A DNA stretch of 64,000 nt. It comes from Gemmatimonadota bacterium. GTDB taxonomy: Bacteria > Latescibacterota > UBA2968 > UBA8231. Shown one piece after another: positions 17,545 through 26,175 of this stretch (position 1 is the stretch's first letter; each line of letters starts with the position of its first letter). The notes under the pieces were generated by a model, which made no database searches, had not been told where the DNA came from, and saw only the letters and a list, made by a program, of their open reading frames with translations. Both the position numbers and the translations under genes were made by a program. The stretch covers positions 124,001 through 188,000 of the forward strand of contig JABJJN010000014.1 in assembly GCA_018660835.1 (NCBI GenBank), read 5' to 3'.

Positions 17545-18957
17545 ATGAATGTCCTCTTCATCCTCACGGATCAGTTTCGTTTTGACTGTCTCAGTGCCCT
17601 TGGCCACCCGGTCGTGCGCACACCGAATCTGGATGCCCTTGCCACCGACTCGACCCTGTTCACCAATACCTGGTGCCCCACGATGGCCTGTGCTCCCGTG
17701 CGCGCCTCGTTGTTCACCGGATACTATGCGGATACGCATGGTATGGGTGGCAATCAGACCGTCCTGGATCCGCCCGATCGAAAGGTGTTGCCCGAGTATC
17801 TCGCCGATGCGGGTTATGACACAGCGCTGGTAGGCAAACTTCACCTCAAGCCGATGCAGCGGGCCTTTGGCTTCCGCCATCTGCAGCGTCACGATGCGCC
17901 CTACACGAACTACAGTGCAGAGGAGGCTGCTGATTCGGCCTACATCCGCTATCTGGGTGAGACGGCCTTTCAACACGACGCGCAGGAAGCGGTTCGCCGC
18001 TTCACGGAGGATGAGGCCTGTCAGCACACGGATGAAGAGCGCTTCATTCTCGGCAGTGGTTTCCTCGACACCGAACATCACGAGGTGAGTTGGGCCGTGC
18101 GCGAATCGATCCAGTATCTGCGGCATGAGCGCGATACAGACAAGCCCTTCTTCCTCAACTGCTCCATCTTCGGCCCCCATCAGCCTTATCTGTGCCCCGC
18201 CCCATGGGACCAACTCTATCCATCAGAAACCATCCCGCTACCAACCGATTTTCACTACGGAGTAGATGACAAGCCGATCTTCATGGACTCGCCGCAGATG
18301 GAATGGCAAGCGCGACGTGACAGTCTGGGATGGAACGAGGCGACCTATCAGCGTCTGTTGTCAGCCTACTATGGCTATGTGTCGATGATTGACGAAGGGG
18401 TCGGGCAGTTGATGATGACCCTGCGCGAAGAGGGCCTCTTCGACGACACACTCATCGTCTTCAGTGCCGACCATGGTGAATTCGGCGGTCAGTTCCGTGC
18501 CTTCTACAAAGGCCTGCCCTACGAAGCTTCGTGCCATGTACCGCTGATCATCCGTGATCCGCGAGATTCGGGTGGTCGGCGCTGCAGCCAGAATACGAGC
18601 AATATCGATCTGTTTTCTACGATCCTGAACACCGCCGGCGTAGATCCGCCTCACGACATCGAATCGCGTGATCTGACAGATCTGGTCAGCGGCAACGAAT
18701 CCACCTGGGACAATCGCACCGTATGGAAGAAGGGCAATCAGTCTTTCCTCGTGCGCGATGCGAGCAAACTCGTACGTGGAAATGTGGGTGGTCACGACGT
18801 GTATGAACTCTATGATCTGGGTGTCGATCCCCTCGAGGAACGAAATCTCATTGATGATGTGGATCAGAGTTCAGCGATCAGCGCCTTGCGTCAGGAGTTG
18901 GACGCATGGCATCAGGACCAGGACGACAAGGGACGCGCCAGGGTCGGCGCTTCGTAA
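17545..18957 (+). CDS. Sulfatase with variant CxPVR maturation site
   Basis: A type I sulfatase-fold protein of 470 residues. I start it at the ATG at 17545, since the first 13 codons of the longer frame overlap the upstream gene and precede a typical sulfatase start (M-N-V-L-F-I-L-T-D-Q). The activation site is C-A-P-V-R-A-S-L-F-T-G: the Cys, Pro and Arg needed for formylglycine formation are kept, but Ser of CxPSR is Val. Other active-site blocks are K-L-H-L-K-P and S-A-D-H-G-E-F-G. No signal peptide. It could be a sulfatase or a related phosphonate/phosphate ester hydrolase. Confidence 0.9.
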   Translation: MNVLFILTDQFRFDCLSALGHPVVRTPNLDALATDSTLFTNTWCPTMACAPVRASLFTGYYADTHGMGGNQTVLDPPDRKVLPEYLADAGYDTALVGKLHLKPMQRAFGFRHLQRHDAPYTNYSAEEAADSAYIRYLGETAFQHDAQEAVRRFTEDEACQHTDEERFILGSGFLDTEHHEVSWAVRESIQYLRHERDTDKPFFLNCSIFGPHQPYLCPAPWDQLYPSETIPLPTDFHYGVDDKPIFMDSPQMEWQARRDSLGWNEATYQRLLSAYYGYVSMIDEGVGQLMMTLREEGLFDDTLIVFSADHGEFGGQFRAFYKGLPYEASCHVPLIIRDPRDSGGRRCSQNTSNIDLFSTILNTAGVDPPHDIESRDLTDLVSGNESTWDNRTVWKKGNQSFLVRDASKLVRGNVGGHDVYELYDLGVDPLEERNLIDDVDQSSAISALRQELDAWHQDQDDKGRARVGAS

Positions 18958-19031
18958 TCTGACGCAACAATCAGTTCACCGATGGCTCAACAACTTCACA
19001 ATTCAAGTGCAGATTTCAAGGAGAACGAGCT

Positions 19032-19907
19032 GTGACCCCATCGAATGAGGGCCAACGCCAGCCGTTGTTGTTCAAACAGAGCGGGTTGGACTGGGTCGAT
19101 CTGGACAACATCGATCTACCGCGCACCAATGCCGATGGCAAAGCCGTCATCGAACCGACTGCAGAGCAGCGGTATCTCTTCGACACGCAAGGTTGGCTGC
19201 TGATTCCCGGCTTGCTCGACGCCGATGAAATCGAGCAGATGCGTGAGTATTGCGAGCGCCTGCACGCTGATCCCGATTCCCTCGAGGAGTCTCAGCGTTC
19301 GCCGATTGCGGGTCCCCTCGAAAAGCTCACGGATCATCCTTTCATCGTCGGCTTCATGAATGAGTTTCTGACGAATCCCGATCTGACCAGCCAGGACTGT
19401 TACGGCTTCCGCATGGAGTCGACGTCCCTGTGTGTGCGCTCTGAAGGCGAAGGTCATTTCGGACCACACAATGGCAGTGGTCTGTGGCGGATGCCCGGAG
19501 ATTCCCATCACTATCGCTGCGTTCCCGGCAAGGCGCATAGCGGCCTGACCTGCGTCGTCTGGGAGCTGAACGAAGTGGAGCACGGTGGCGGCGGAACCCT
19601 GCTGGTGAATGGCAGCCACAAGGCCGCCTTCCTGCCACCTGTGCAGGATCCAGACTCGCCTCTGTGGACGACCTATTCATGCCCGGCAGGTTCGCTGTTG
19701 TTATTCTGCGAAGGCACGACACATTCCACGGCTCCCTGGACGAGCAGTGAGCGCGACCGGATCGCCATCTTCAGTCGCTATAACTACGTCAACAGCAAGT
19801 GGCACAAATGGCAACCCCATCCGCAGCATCTGGCTTCCATGCCGGCGCAGCGACAGACCCTCTTTCGACCCGTTCACGTGGAAGGCAATCTCGTCGACGC
19901 TGTGTAA
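19032..19907 (+). CDS. PhyH-family protein with atypical H-x-G metal motif
   Basis: A 291-residue PhyH-type protein. The start is a GTG supported by AAGGAGA eleven bases upstream. The usual His-x-Asp is not evident: the equivalent position reads G-H-F-G-P-H-N-G-S-G, with His146-Asn-Gly. The downstream strand is G-G-G-T-L-L-V-N-G-S-H-K, the distal His231 lies in G-T-T-H-S-T-A-P-W, and Arg residues follow. It may use a different acidic ligand, bind iron with two His only (as in 2-oxoglutarate halogenases), or be non-catalytic. It is the fifth gene of the plus-strand run starting at 13706. Confidence 0.85.
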   Translation: MTPSNEGQRQPLLFKQSGLDWVDLDNIDLPRTNADGKAVIEPTAEQRYLFDTQGWLLIPGLLDADEIEQMREYCERLHADPDSLEESQRSPIAGPLEKLTDHPFIVGFMNEFLTNPDLTSQDCYGFRMESTSLCVRSEGEGHFGPHNGSGLWRMPGDSHHYRCVPGKAHSGLTCVVWELNEVEHGGGGTLLVNGSHKAAFLPPVQDPDSPLWTTYSCPAGSLLLFCEGTTHSTAPWTSSERDRIAIFSRYNYVNSKWHKWQPHPQHLASMPAQRQTLFRPVHVEGNLVDAV

Positions 19908-19950
19908 GTTCGACACGGTGCAAAATCGACAGCGTGTAAATCGATACGAC
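19894..19950. repeat. 16-bp tandem repeat spanning a stop codon
   Basis: Units beginning TCGAC start at 19894, 19910, 19926 and 19941 (periods 16, 16, 15). The first unit contains the final codons and TAA of the PhyH gene. The third repeats the stop context closely (gcGTGTAAA). The copies decay to the right. This is the same kind of gene-end duplication as at 15272. Confidence 0.7.
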
Positions 19951-20033
19951 TCGAGTGAATGCGACGTATCACGGCGTCGAAGTCACGCAGCACAAACTCA
20001 CAGGCAGTTGACCTGATATCACCGGAGCTACTC

Positions 20034-20417
20034 ATGCTGAAGGCAGTCAAAGATCTGACCTACACGATTCTCCTTGTCGACGATATGGAGGCGATGAAGG
20101 AATTCTATCGCACCCTCTTCCCCTTCGAGATACGTGGCGAAGGCGAAGAAGGACTCAGTTTCAAGCCACCAGGTAGCACACTTTTTTCGCTGCGCAAACG
20201 CACCCGTGACTATGACGGCAAGGGGCCGCGGCATGATGCACCGGGAGTGCAATTGGCCTTTCTCGTCGAGCCTGATGAAGTTGAAGAGTGCTACCAGATC
20301 TTGTTAAAGCATGGCGTCAAGATCGCCGAACCGGTGACCGACCAGCCACGAGGGCACCGCACGATCTATTTCTACGATCCAGACCACAATCTGCTGGAGA
20401 TCTACGCAGAGATCTAA
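20034..20417 (+). CDS. VOC family protein
   Basis: A 127-residue VOC-superfamily protein. The ATG at 20034 is preceded by GGAG; a longer open frame from 19959 reads as non-coding repeat sequence. The fold pattern is Y-T-I-L-L-V-D-D-M-E-A-M-K-E-F-Y-R, then the second module with P-G-V-Q-L-A-F-L-V and the ending Y-F-Y-D-P-D-H-N-L-L-E-I-Y, the typical D-P-D-x-N-x-x-E metal-ligand motif. It is probably a small metal-dependent lyase, epimerase or isomerase in the 13.7-22.2 kb pathway. Confidence 0.88.
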   Translation: MLKAVKDLTYTILLVDDMEAMKEFYRTLFPFEIRGEGEEGLSFKPPGSTLFSLRKRTRDYDGKGPRHDAPGVQLAFLVEPDEVEECYQILLKHGVKIAEPVTDQPRGHRTIYFYDPDHNLLEIYAEI

Positions 20418-20460
20418 GCAGCCCAGATCTATACCGGAACACTTCCTGACAGGAGCTGAT

Positions 20461-21417
20461 ATGTACGTCGGAGTCCAGGGCATTGGCACGTCGAAGATGG
20501 AGTTGGAGTTCCTGCGTCGGCATGGTGTCACGCATATGGACAGCAATGCAGACGCGGGAAATCTCGATGAACTCGTGCGCGAGCGAGAGACCGCCGCCGC
20601 CGCCGGTGTGGATCTCGAGATGATCCACATTCCCCTCGCCGAGAGTATCCCCCTCGCTCTGGATCCACAGCGAGACCAGGACATCGATGAGATCTGTCGC
20701 TGGATCGAGAATGCCGGCAAATCGGGTCTGCGCGGACTCAACTACAACTTCTCCACCGTTGGCTACCAGCGCACTGAGACGCGATATGGCCGCGGTGGCT
20801 CTGGTTACAGTTCCTGGGAGTTCAGCAAATACGACAATGATAAACCACACAAGGGAGGTAACGTCGATCGCGACGAGATCTTCGCCCGTATCAGTTATTT
20901 CCTCGAGCGTGTCATTCCAGTTGCTGAAGAATACAAGGTGCAGATGGCGTGCCATCTGCCAGATCCGCCCGCCCACGTCCTACGCGGCGAGGAGCGCTGG
21001 AATTTTCCCGTATTCGAGGGTCTGAAGCGTTTCAGTGAACTCGTCGACAGCCCCTGTCATGGCTTCAACTTCTGTTGCGGCGTCGCCTCCGAAGGGCTGG
21101 AGAAACCCGGTGAGCAATTGCCCGAGATCGTCGAGTATTTTTCATCTCGTCAGAAGATCTTCAATGTTCACTTCCGCAACATTCGCGGTGGACTCAATGA
21201 TTTCGTCGAGGTCTGGCCTGACGAAGGCGACGTGGACATGCTCACCCTCGCACGCATCTTCCACCGCACCGGTTATCCCTACATGCTGATGCCCGACCAT
21301 GCACCATCTCACCCGGATGACAAACACCCGCCCGGCGTTTCGGTCCGCGTAAGCCAGGGCTGGGCCTTCCAGTTCGGTTATATCATCGCCATGATTCAGG
21401 CCGTCTCAACCCCATGA
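20461..21417 (+). CDS. Mannonate dehydratase (UxuA)-like
   Basis: A 318-residue xylose-isomerase-like barrel related to UxuA. Diagnostic blocks are L-N-Y-N-F-S-T-V, M-A-C-H-L-P-D-P-P, F-N-F-C-C-G, N-V-H-F-R-N-I-R-G and M-L-M-P-D-H-A-P, which correspond to the substrate and metal sites of mannonate dehydratases. AGGAG lies six bases before the ATG. UxuA dehydrates D-mannonate to 2-keto-3-deoxygluconate. The protein is shorter than E. coli UxuA (394) and is likely to act on a related aldonate. Its stop overlaps the next PhyH start as ATGA. Confidence 0.82.
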   Translation: MYVGVQGIGTSKMELEFLRRHGVTHMDSNADAGNLDELVRERETAAAAGVDLEMIHIPLAESIPLALDPQRDQDIDEICRWIENAGKSGLRGLNYNFSTVGYQRTETRYGRGGSGYSSWEFSKYDNDKPHKGGNVDRDEIFARISYFLERVIPVAEEYKVQMACHLPDPPAHVLRGEERWNFPVFEGLKRFSELVDSPCHGFNFCCGVASEGLEKPGEQLPEIVEYFSSRQKIFNVHFRNIRGGLNDFVEVWPDEGDVDMLTLARIFHRTGYPYMLMPDHAPSHPDDKHPPGVSVRVSQGWAFQFGYIIAMIQAVSTP

Positions 21418-22238
21418 CAGCGCTTATGACAGATGCCGACAAGTATCTCATGGACGTTCACGGTTATCTCGTGATCAAACAGGCACTGACACCCGCTGAG
21501 GTCGACGCCGCGAATGCAGCGATCGATGCCCACGCCGACGAGATTTCGATTCGCCCACGCGACCTGGCCAACGACTCGGACACACTCGGCGGCAGCACAG
21601 GACGAGGCGATCTGAGTGGGATGCTCAATTGGGACAAACCCCATTGTGATCCCTTCCGCGACATGATGGTGCACACGCGCCTGACACCCTATCTCGAAGA
21701 ACTACTCGGACCGGGATTCCGCCTGGAGGGTTTGGGCATCATCACCATGGATGAAGGTGCCGAAGGATTCTGGTTCCATGAAGGCGGCGAACCCTTTGAT
21801 CGTTCGCGTGGTTACCTCTATCGCAATGGTCGCATGTTCGCAGGGATGACGAACATCGCTGTCCAACTGTCAGACGTGGGTGCCGACGATGGTGGCTTCG
21901 CCTGTCTGCCGGGTAGTCATCGTGCCAACTTTCCCTGTCCCGACGACATTCGCCTCTTCGAGGCGGCGCAGGACCGCTTCGTGCAGATCCCTGCGCAAGC
22001 TGGCGACGCCCTGCTCTTTGTGGAATGTCTGATGCACGGAACACTGCCCTGGCGCGCAACGCATCAACGACGTTCCGTCATCATGCGCTACAACAACGGC
22101 GTCACATCAGAAGGTGTGATGGGAACGTGGAATCCACCTGCATGGGTTGAGGATCTCACTGAGGCGCAGAGAGCGGTGATCACCCAACCCCACTACCGTG
22201 GCGAAGACAAGGGGTCGGCTCTATACCGACCCAAGTAG
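21414..22238 (+). CDS. PhyH-family protein with atypical H-x-G metal motif
   Basis: A 274-residue PhyH-type protein coupled to the UxuA-like gene by an ATGA overlap. The position of the His-x-Asp motif reads W-F-H122-E-G-G-E-P-F, so the Asp is replaced by Gly with a Glu two residues on. The jelly-roll strand C-L-P-G-S-H-R, the distal His208 in L-M-H-G-T-L-P-W and a following Arg are in place. Together with the protein at 19032 it represents an H-x-G class distinct from the seven HxD-type PhyH proteins of this window. It is the last gene of the run. Confidence 0.87.
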   Translation: MTALMTDADKYLMDVHGYLVIKQALTPAEVDAANAAIDAHADEISIRPRDLANDSDTLGGSTGRGDLSGMLNWDKPHCDPFRDMMVHTRLTPYLEELLGPGFRLEGLGIITMDEGAEGFWFHEGGEPFDRSRGYLYRNGRMFAGMTNIAVQLSDVGADDGGFACLPGSHRANFPCPDDIRLFEAAQDRFVQIPAQAGDALLFVECLMHGTLPWRATHQRRSVIMRYNNGVTSEGVMGTWNPPAWVEDLTEAQRAVITQPHYRGEDKGSALYRPK

Positions 22239-22282
22239 TGGGAGATCGTCGCTGGCGCGTGACATGCACCGCTGGCGCCTGA

Positions 22283-23170
22283 TCAGCTCCGATCAAACAA
22301 ACGGGCCTGTGCTGTGCCGCCCATGATCAGTGCCCGATCCGCCTCGCTCAGGTCGGGCAACTGCGTATCGATCACGCGCGTCAGCTTGTCGTAGCCTGGC
22401 TCCTGCAGAATCCAGGGCGAATCTGTCGCCCACATGAGTCGGTCTGCCCCAAAGGCCCTGAACAGCGCCCCGTGCCAACTCACCAGATCGGCATAGGGGA
22501 AGGCCTCCTTTGAGAAGGCATATTGCCCCGAAAGTTTCACGCACACATTCGGATACTGATGCAGCCCCATCGTGTTGTAGCGCGTGATGGGTGGAATCGG
22601 CAAGTCGATTCGTGGTCGTCCCGCGTCATCGTAGCTGAAGGATCCCTCCCCGGGGCAGAAGGCCATGTGGTTGAACACGACCGTCAACTCGGGGAAGGCA
22701 TCGACGAGAAAGGGGACGCAGTGATTCTCTGCCGCCGGCGGATAGAGCCAGATGACGTAATCCTTTTCGGCGGCATGCTTCCAGATCTTGTAGGTGTCGA
22801 AGGTTCGCACATCGATCGGCGCCAGGGGATCCCGCTCGCCACCGATCGAGAACAGGCGAAAACCGATGACCCCTCCTTCCCCCGCGAGCCGATCCATCTG
22901 CTCTTCGGGATGGGCCGGATCGTCGACGAGTCCAATACCACGAAAACGATCTGGGTAAGTCTTCAGACAGTGTAGCAAGTAGGCGTGTTGTTCGAAGGCC
23001 GTGCCACCGATCTGCACAAGATTCGCCTTCTCGACACCTGTGTCCTGCATCTGCTGCAGCAGCTGCTCTGCGGTGGCCTCCGACTCTGCCGGCGTGACCT
23101 CGTCGACGTCCCGGGGAAACTGTGCCGAGACCTTGGCAAAGACATGGACGTGCGCATCGATCATCGTCAT
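22283..23170 (-). CDS. Amidohydrolase family protein (amidohydrolase_2)
   Basis: A 295-residue metal-dependent hydrolase barrel. Metal ligands are D-A-H7-V-H9-V-F, the downstream F-N-H-M and the final W-A-T-D-S-P-W. The family includes lactonases (such as 4-sulfomuconolactone or fucono-lactone hydrolases) and decarboxylases. The ATG overlaps the stop of the upstream PhyH gene (ATGA at 23167-23170), so the pair is coupled. A lactonase acting after an oxygenase would make sense but is inference. Confidence 0.88.
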   Translation of the reverse strand: MTMIDAHVHVFAKVSAQFPRDVDEVTPAESEATAEQLLQQMQDTGVEKANLVQIGGTAFEQHAYLLHCLKTYPDRFRGIGLVDDPAHPEEQMDRLAGEGGVIGFRLFSIGGERDPLAPIDVRTFDTYKIWKHAAEKDYVIWLYPPAAENHCVPFLVDAFPELTVVFNHMAFCPGEGSFSYDDAGRPRIDLPIPPITRYNTMGLHQYPNVCVKLSGQYAFSKEAFPYADLVSWHGALFRAFGADRLMWATDSPWILQEPGYDKLTRVIDTQLPDLSEADRALIMGGTAQARLFDRS

Positions 23171-23943
23171 TTGGCCTCAGCTCGCATGGGGTCGAGGCTG
23201 AACAACCTGCGCCGCTCGGGCGTCGTGAGGCGGTCGGCCACCGACGCGAAGCGATCGTTCGCCACCCTGTCTTGTGTCCACTGCTCATAGATCAGGATGA
23301 TCGACTTTCGCGGCGACGTGGTCCTGTTCACCATCGACGTATGCCAGCCATAGGAGTTGAACAGGATCGCATCTCCCGCTTTGCCCGGGAACGTCTTGTG
23401 TCCCGGCATCTCCTCGTACAGACGAGGTCGTGGACAAGGTCCTGCATCTGGCTTGTGACTTCCCGGGACAAAGGCGAAGACCCCACCATCCTCGGGCACA
23501 TCCTCGACATAGACCTGCACCTTCATGTGCAGCGGATTTGTGTGCGGCACATCGGCGTGCCAGCCAACATAGCTGATAGGCTGTGCCGGCAGCGTGCGCA
23601 CCTGCGACCCCACGAGAATCAACTCCTGGTCGGCAAAATCCATGAGATAGGGATACCAGGCGGGATCGTCGATCAAATCGATGAAGGCATCGTCACGCTC
23701 GAGGACATTGGGAATGTCAAAATGCGCCGCCGGTGTTGTACCCCGCGCAATCCCTTCGAGCCAATCGTCCTTGCAGTCCGCCGCGGCGCGATTGAAAGCT
23801 CCCTGCAGCCGCTGTAGATCATCGCCGACGAGAGCCCCTTCCAGGGTGAGGTAGCCATGCTCCTGCCAGAACGAACGTTCTTCCCGTGTTGGACCTGTCA
23901 CCAAGCAACTCCCTTCACGCAGTTTCGTCTTGAAATCCGGCAT
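23167..23943 (-). CDS. Phytanoyl-CoA dioxygenase (PhyH) family protein
   Basis: A canonical PhyH protein: V-G-W-H-A-D-V-P-H (HxD), D-G-G-V-F-A-F-V-P-G-S-H, and the distal block S-Y-G-W-H-T-S-M-V-N-R-T with Arg. The open frame begins at 24015, but the ATG at 23943 (M-P-D-F-K-T-K) gives 258 residues and removes a proline- and arginine-rich lead that does not look like protein. It is followed by the coupled amidohydrolase. Substrate unknown. Confidence 0.88.
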   Translation of the reverse strand: MPDFKTKLREGSCLVTGPTREERSFWQEHGYLTLEGALVGDDLQRLQGAFNRAAADCKDDWLEGIARGTTPAAHFDIPNVLERDDAFIDLIDDPAWYPYLMDFADQELILVGSQVRTLPAQPISYVGWHADVPHTNPLHMKVQVYVEDVPEDGGVFAFVPGSHKPDAGPCPRPRLYEEMPGHKTFPGKAGDAILFNSYGWHTSMVNRTTSPRKSIILIYEQWTQDRVANDRFASVADRLTTPERRRLFSLDPMRAEAK

Positions 23944-24019
23944 GCACAGTAAGCCAGGGCACGTGGTTCTAGCAAGTCTGGGTGCGAGCGGGTCCTGCAG
24001 CCTGCAGCCCCCCAAACAG

Positions 24020-25063
24020 CTACTGCAATTGCTCAGACAGCGACATCAGTTGTTTGCGAATCGTGGCAAAACTCTCGAGAGCACTCTCCAACTCATGCTT
24101 CTCATCCCTTGATTTGCTCAGTTCAAGCGCTTCGCGCACCAGTTGCCGTGCCTCATCTGTCCGCTGCTGGCCCTGCAGCGCCCGTGCAATCCAATACTTG
24201 CACTCTACCTGATAGCCAACGGCAGCGGCAGGCAATCTGGCCTGGAGTCCGCGAAAGGTCTTTTCCACTTCGACCCAGCTTTCCTGGCGCGCCAGCAGCC
24301 GACCGCGCATGAACGTCGATCCATTGGTTGACGGATCGATGCGATCCATGACCTGCTGGTTGACTGCCAATGCCGCCTCGATTTCACCAGCGTCGTACAG
24401 CGACAAGGCAAGACCATGCATAGCTCCGTGACGGATATAGCGACCGTGGCGCGAAGCGAGCTCCATCTGCTGCAATCCGAGATCGCGCTTGTCGGGCATC
24501 CAGAAGGCGACGGCACGAAGGAACCCAGAACGTGCCGTTCGCCAATAGTGGTAGGCGCCGAGGGCGAAATACACATCGTAGAGTTTCGGATCGCGTGCCA
24601 GGGCCCGTCGCAGGTGTTCATTGCTGCGTTTGCCGTCAAGGAAAGCACCGATCCAGTTGTGGCGACGAAATCGTGCCATCGCCCGGTAGCCATACGCAGA
24701 GCCTACATGGAAACTGAGCCAGGGATCGTCACTTGTCTTCAACAGACGCGTGCCATTGTCGATGGCCTGTTTCACATTCTCATCGACCTCCGACTCATAA
24801 TCACTGAGGCGGTAGCTCTGCATCCAGTTTACATAGACGATCGCTGTATTGAGGAAGGGAGCAGGCTGATCGGGAAAGGCGATTCGCAGGCTGTCGCACA
24901 GTGCCCAGGCATCGTCGTATCGACCGACATCGGAGAGATAGCCGAGTCGACGCGCCGCTTCATCGAAGAGTGGGTCAGCCGTTGCGATCTCACCCACTGC
25001 TGGCGAAGGCAACTCGCCGGCGTCACACAGAACGGGGAGGACCAGGACGAAGAGCGTGATCAT
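24020..25063 (-). CDS. Secreted TPR-like protein
   Basis: I start this at the ATG at 25063, giving 347 residues with a short signal peptide (M-I-T-L-F-V-L-V-L-P-V-L-C-D-A). The open frame extends to 25180, but the additional N-terminus would bury that signal. The mature part is alpha-helical with TPR-like pairs, for example a G-R-Y-D-D-A-W-A-L-C helix, L-R-R-A-L-A-R-D-P and a Y-W-I-A-R-A-L-Q-G-Q-Q-R-T-D-E-A-R helix. There is no recognised catalytic domain. It probably acts as a periplasmic scaffold. Confidence 0.75.
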   Translation of the reverse strand: MITLFVLVLPVLCDAGELPSPAVGEIATADPLFDEAARRLGYLSDVGRYDDAWALCDSLRIAFPDQPAPFLNTAIVYVNWMQSYRLSDYESEVDENVKQAIDNGTRLLKTSDDPWLSFHVGSAYGYRAMARFRRHNWIGAFLDGKRSNEHLRRALARDPKLYDVYFALGAYHYWRTARSGFLRAVAFWMPDKRDLGLQQMELASRHGRYIRHGAMHGLALSLYDAGEIEAALAVNQQVMDRIDPSTNGSTFMRGRLLARQESWVEVEKTFRGLQARLPAAAVGYQVECKYWIARALQGQQRTDEARQLVREALELSKSRDEKHELESALESFATIRKQLMSLSEQLQ

Positions 25064-25158
25064 TCGATGGCTTCGAGACGCAATCACCTTTTCAACACCC
25101 CTGTCTGGTTTGCACGATTCGCACCCTTGCGCAACCGGGCACGACCACCCAACCTTGA

Positions 25159-25187
25159 TCCACTTGAGAAGCCGGTCCACTTGAGAA
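25159..25187. repeat. 12-bp direct repeat in a divergent promoter region
   Basis: TCCACTTGAGAA occurs at 25159-25170 and again at 25176-25187, a 17-bp period. It lies between the divergently transcribed TPR gene (start 25063) and amidohydrolase gene (start 25216). It may be a duplicated operator half-site or another slippage product like those seen at other gene borders here. Confidence 0.7.
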
Positions 25188-25215
25188 ACTCATCCGTCTG
25201 GGAGCCATCGGCATT

Positions 25216-26103
25216 ATGATCATAGACGTTCACGCCCACGTATTCACCCGGCCGATTCTTGTGAAGGCCAATGGCCTGACCTTTCCCAGTGCGGAGGATC
25301 AGATCCGACGCATGGATGAAAAGGGTATCGACATGGCCGTTATTCTGCCTCTCAACTCGGCCGATGGGCCGGCGGAACGTCAAAGCATGGGAGAGGTCCT
25401 CAACATCTGTGAGGCCTTCCCCGGTCGCTTCATCCCATACTGTGAAATCGACCCACGTCGTCATGACTGGCACACAGTAGAGCATTTCTATGCGGGCCTG
25501 TCTCAATACAAGGAAGTGGGCTTCAAAGGTTTTGGCGAACTCACAACACGCCTTCCCTTCGACGATCCCAAAATGATGGCGCTCTTTGGCGCCCTTGAAA
25601 AACTCGAGCTACCCGTCACCTTCCACACATCCCTCGCAGAGAAACCGACATACGGCGTCATCGACGATCTCGGGCTGCCTCGATTTGAGAAGGTTCTACA
25701 GACCTTTCCCGACCTGGTCTTCTTTGGTCATTCCGCCTCGTTCTGGAGTGAGATCGGCGGCGACCTGACGGTGGAGACAAAAGAGGGATACCCAAAGGGC
25801 CCCGTTGCAGAGGGCGGTGCCGTCGTTCGTCTGCTGCGTGAATATCCACAGCTGAATGGTGACATCTCGGCGGGATCCGGATTCAATGCCCTCGCCCGCG
25901 ACCCGGATTTTGCCTGGAATTTCATCGATGAGTTTCAGGATCGGTTGCTGCTTGGCCTCGACCATACGGATGCAGAGCTCGACTTCCAGCACATCGAATG
26001 GCTGACACAGGCTCGCGATGATGGCCACATCACCGCTGCAGCCCTCGAAAAGATCCTATGGAAGAATGCCAATCGTCTGATCCGCCTAGGACTCGAGGAA
26101 TAG
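25216..26103 (+). CDS. Amidohydrolase family protein
   Basis: A 295-residue metal-dependent hydrolase of the amidohydrolase_2 group. Motifs are I-I-D-V-H6-A-H8-V-F, L-P-V-T-F-H-T-S, F-F-G-H-S-A-S-F-W and L-L-L-G-L-D-H-T-D. It is diverged from the amidohydrolase at 22283. The adjacent HpcH-type aldolase gene lies 72 bp downstream, so both are probably co-transcribed. It may be a decarboxylase or hydrolase on a carboxylic acid intermediate. Confidence 0.87.
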   Translation: MIIDVHAHVFTRPILVKANGLTFPSAEDQIRRMDEKGIDMAVILPLNSADGPAERQSMGEVLNICEAFPGRFIPYCEIDPRRHDWHTVEHFYAGLSQYKEVGFKGFGELTTRLPFDDPKMMALFGALEKLELPVTFHTSLAEKPTYGVIDDLGLPRFEKVLQTFPDLVFFGHSASFWSEIGGDLTVETKEGYPKGPVAEGGAVVRLLREYPQLNGDISAGSGFNALARDPDFAWNFIDEFQDRLLLGLDHTDAELDFQHIEWLTQARDDGHITAAALEKILWKNANRLIRLGLEE

Positions 26104-26175
26104 CTATTCGCCAGTTGTCCCATGCACTGACTCGATCCAAGTTTCCTGAAGAAAACCGTCCACACGCGAAGGTTG

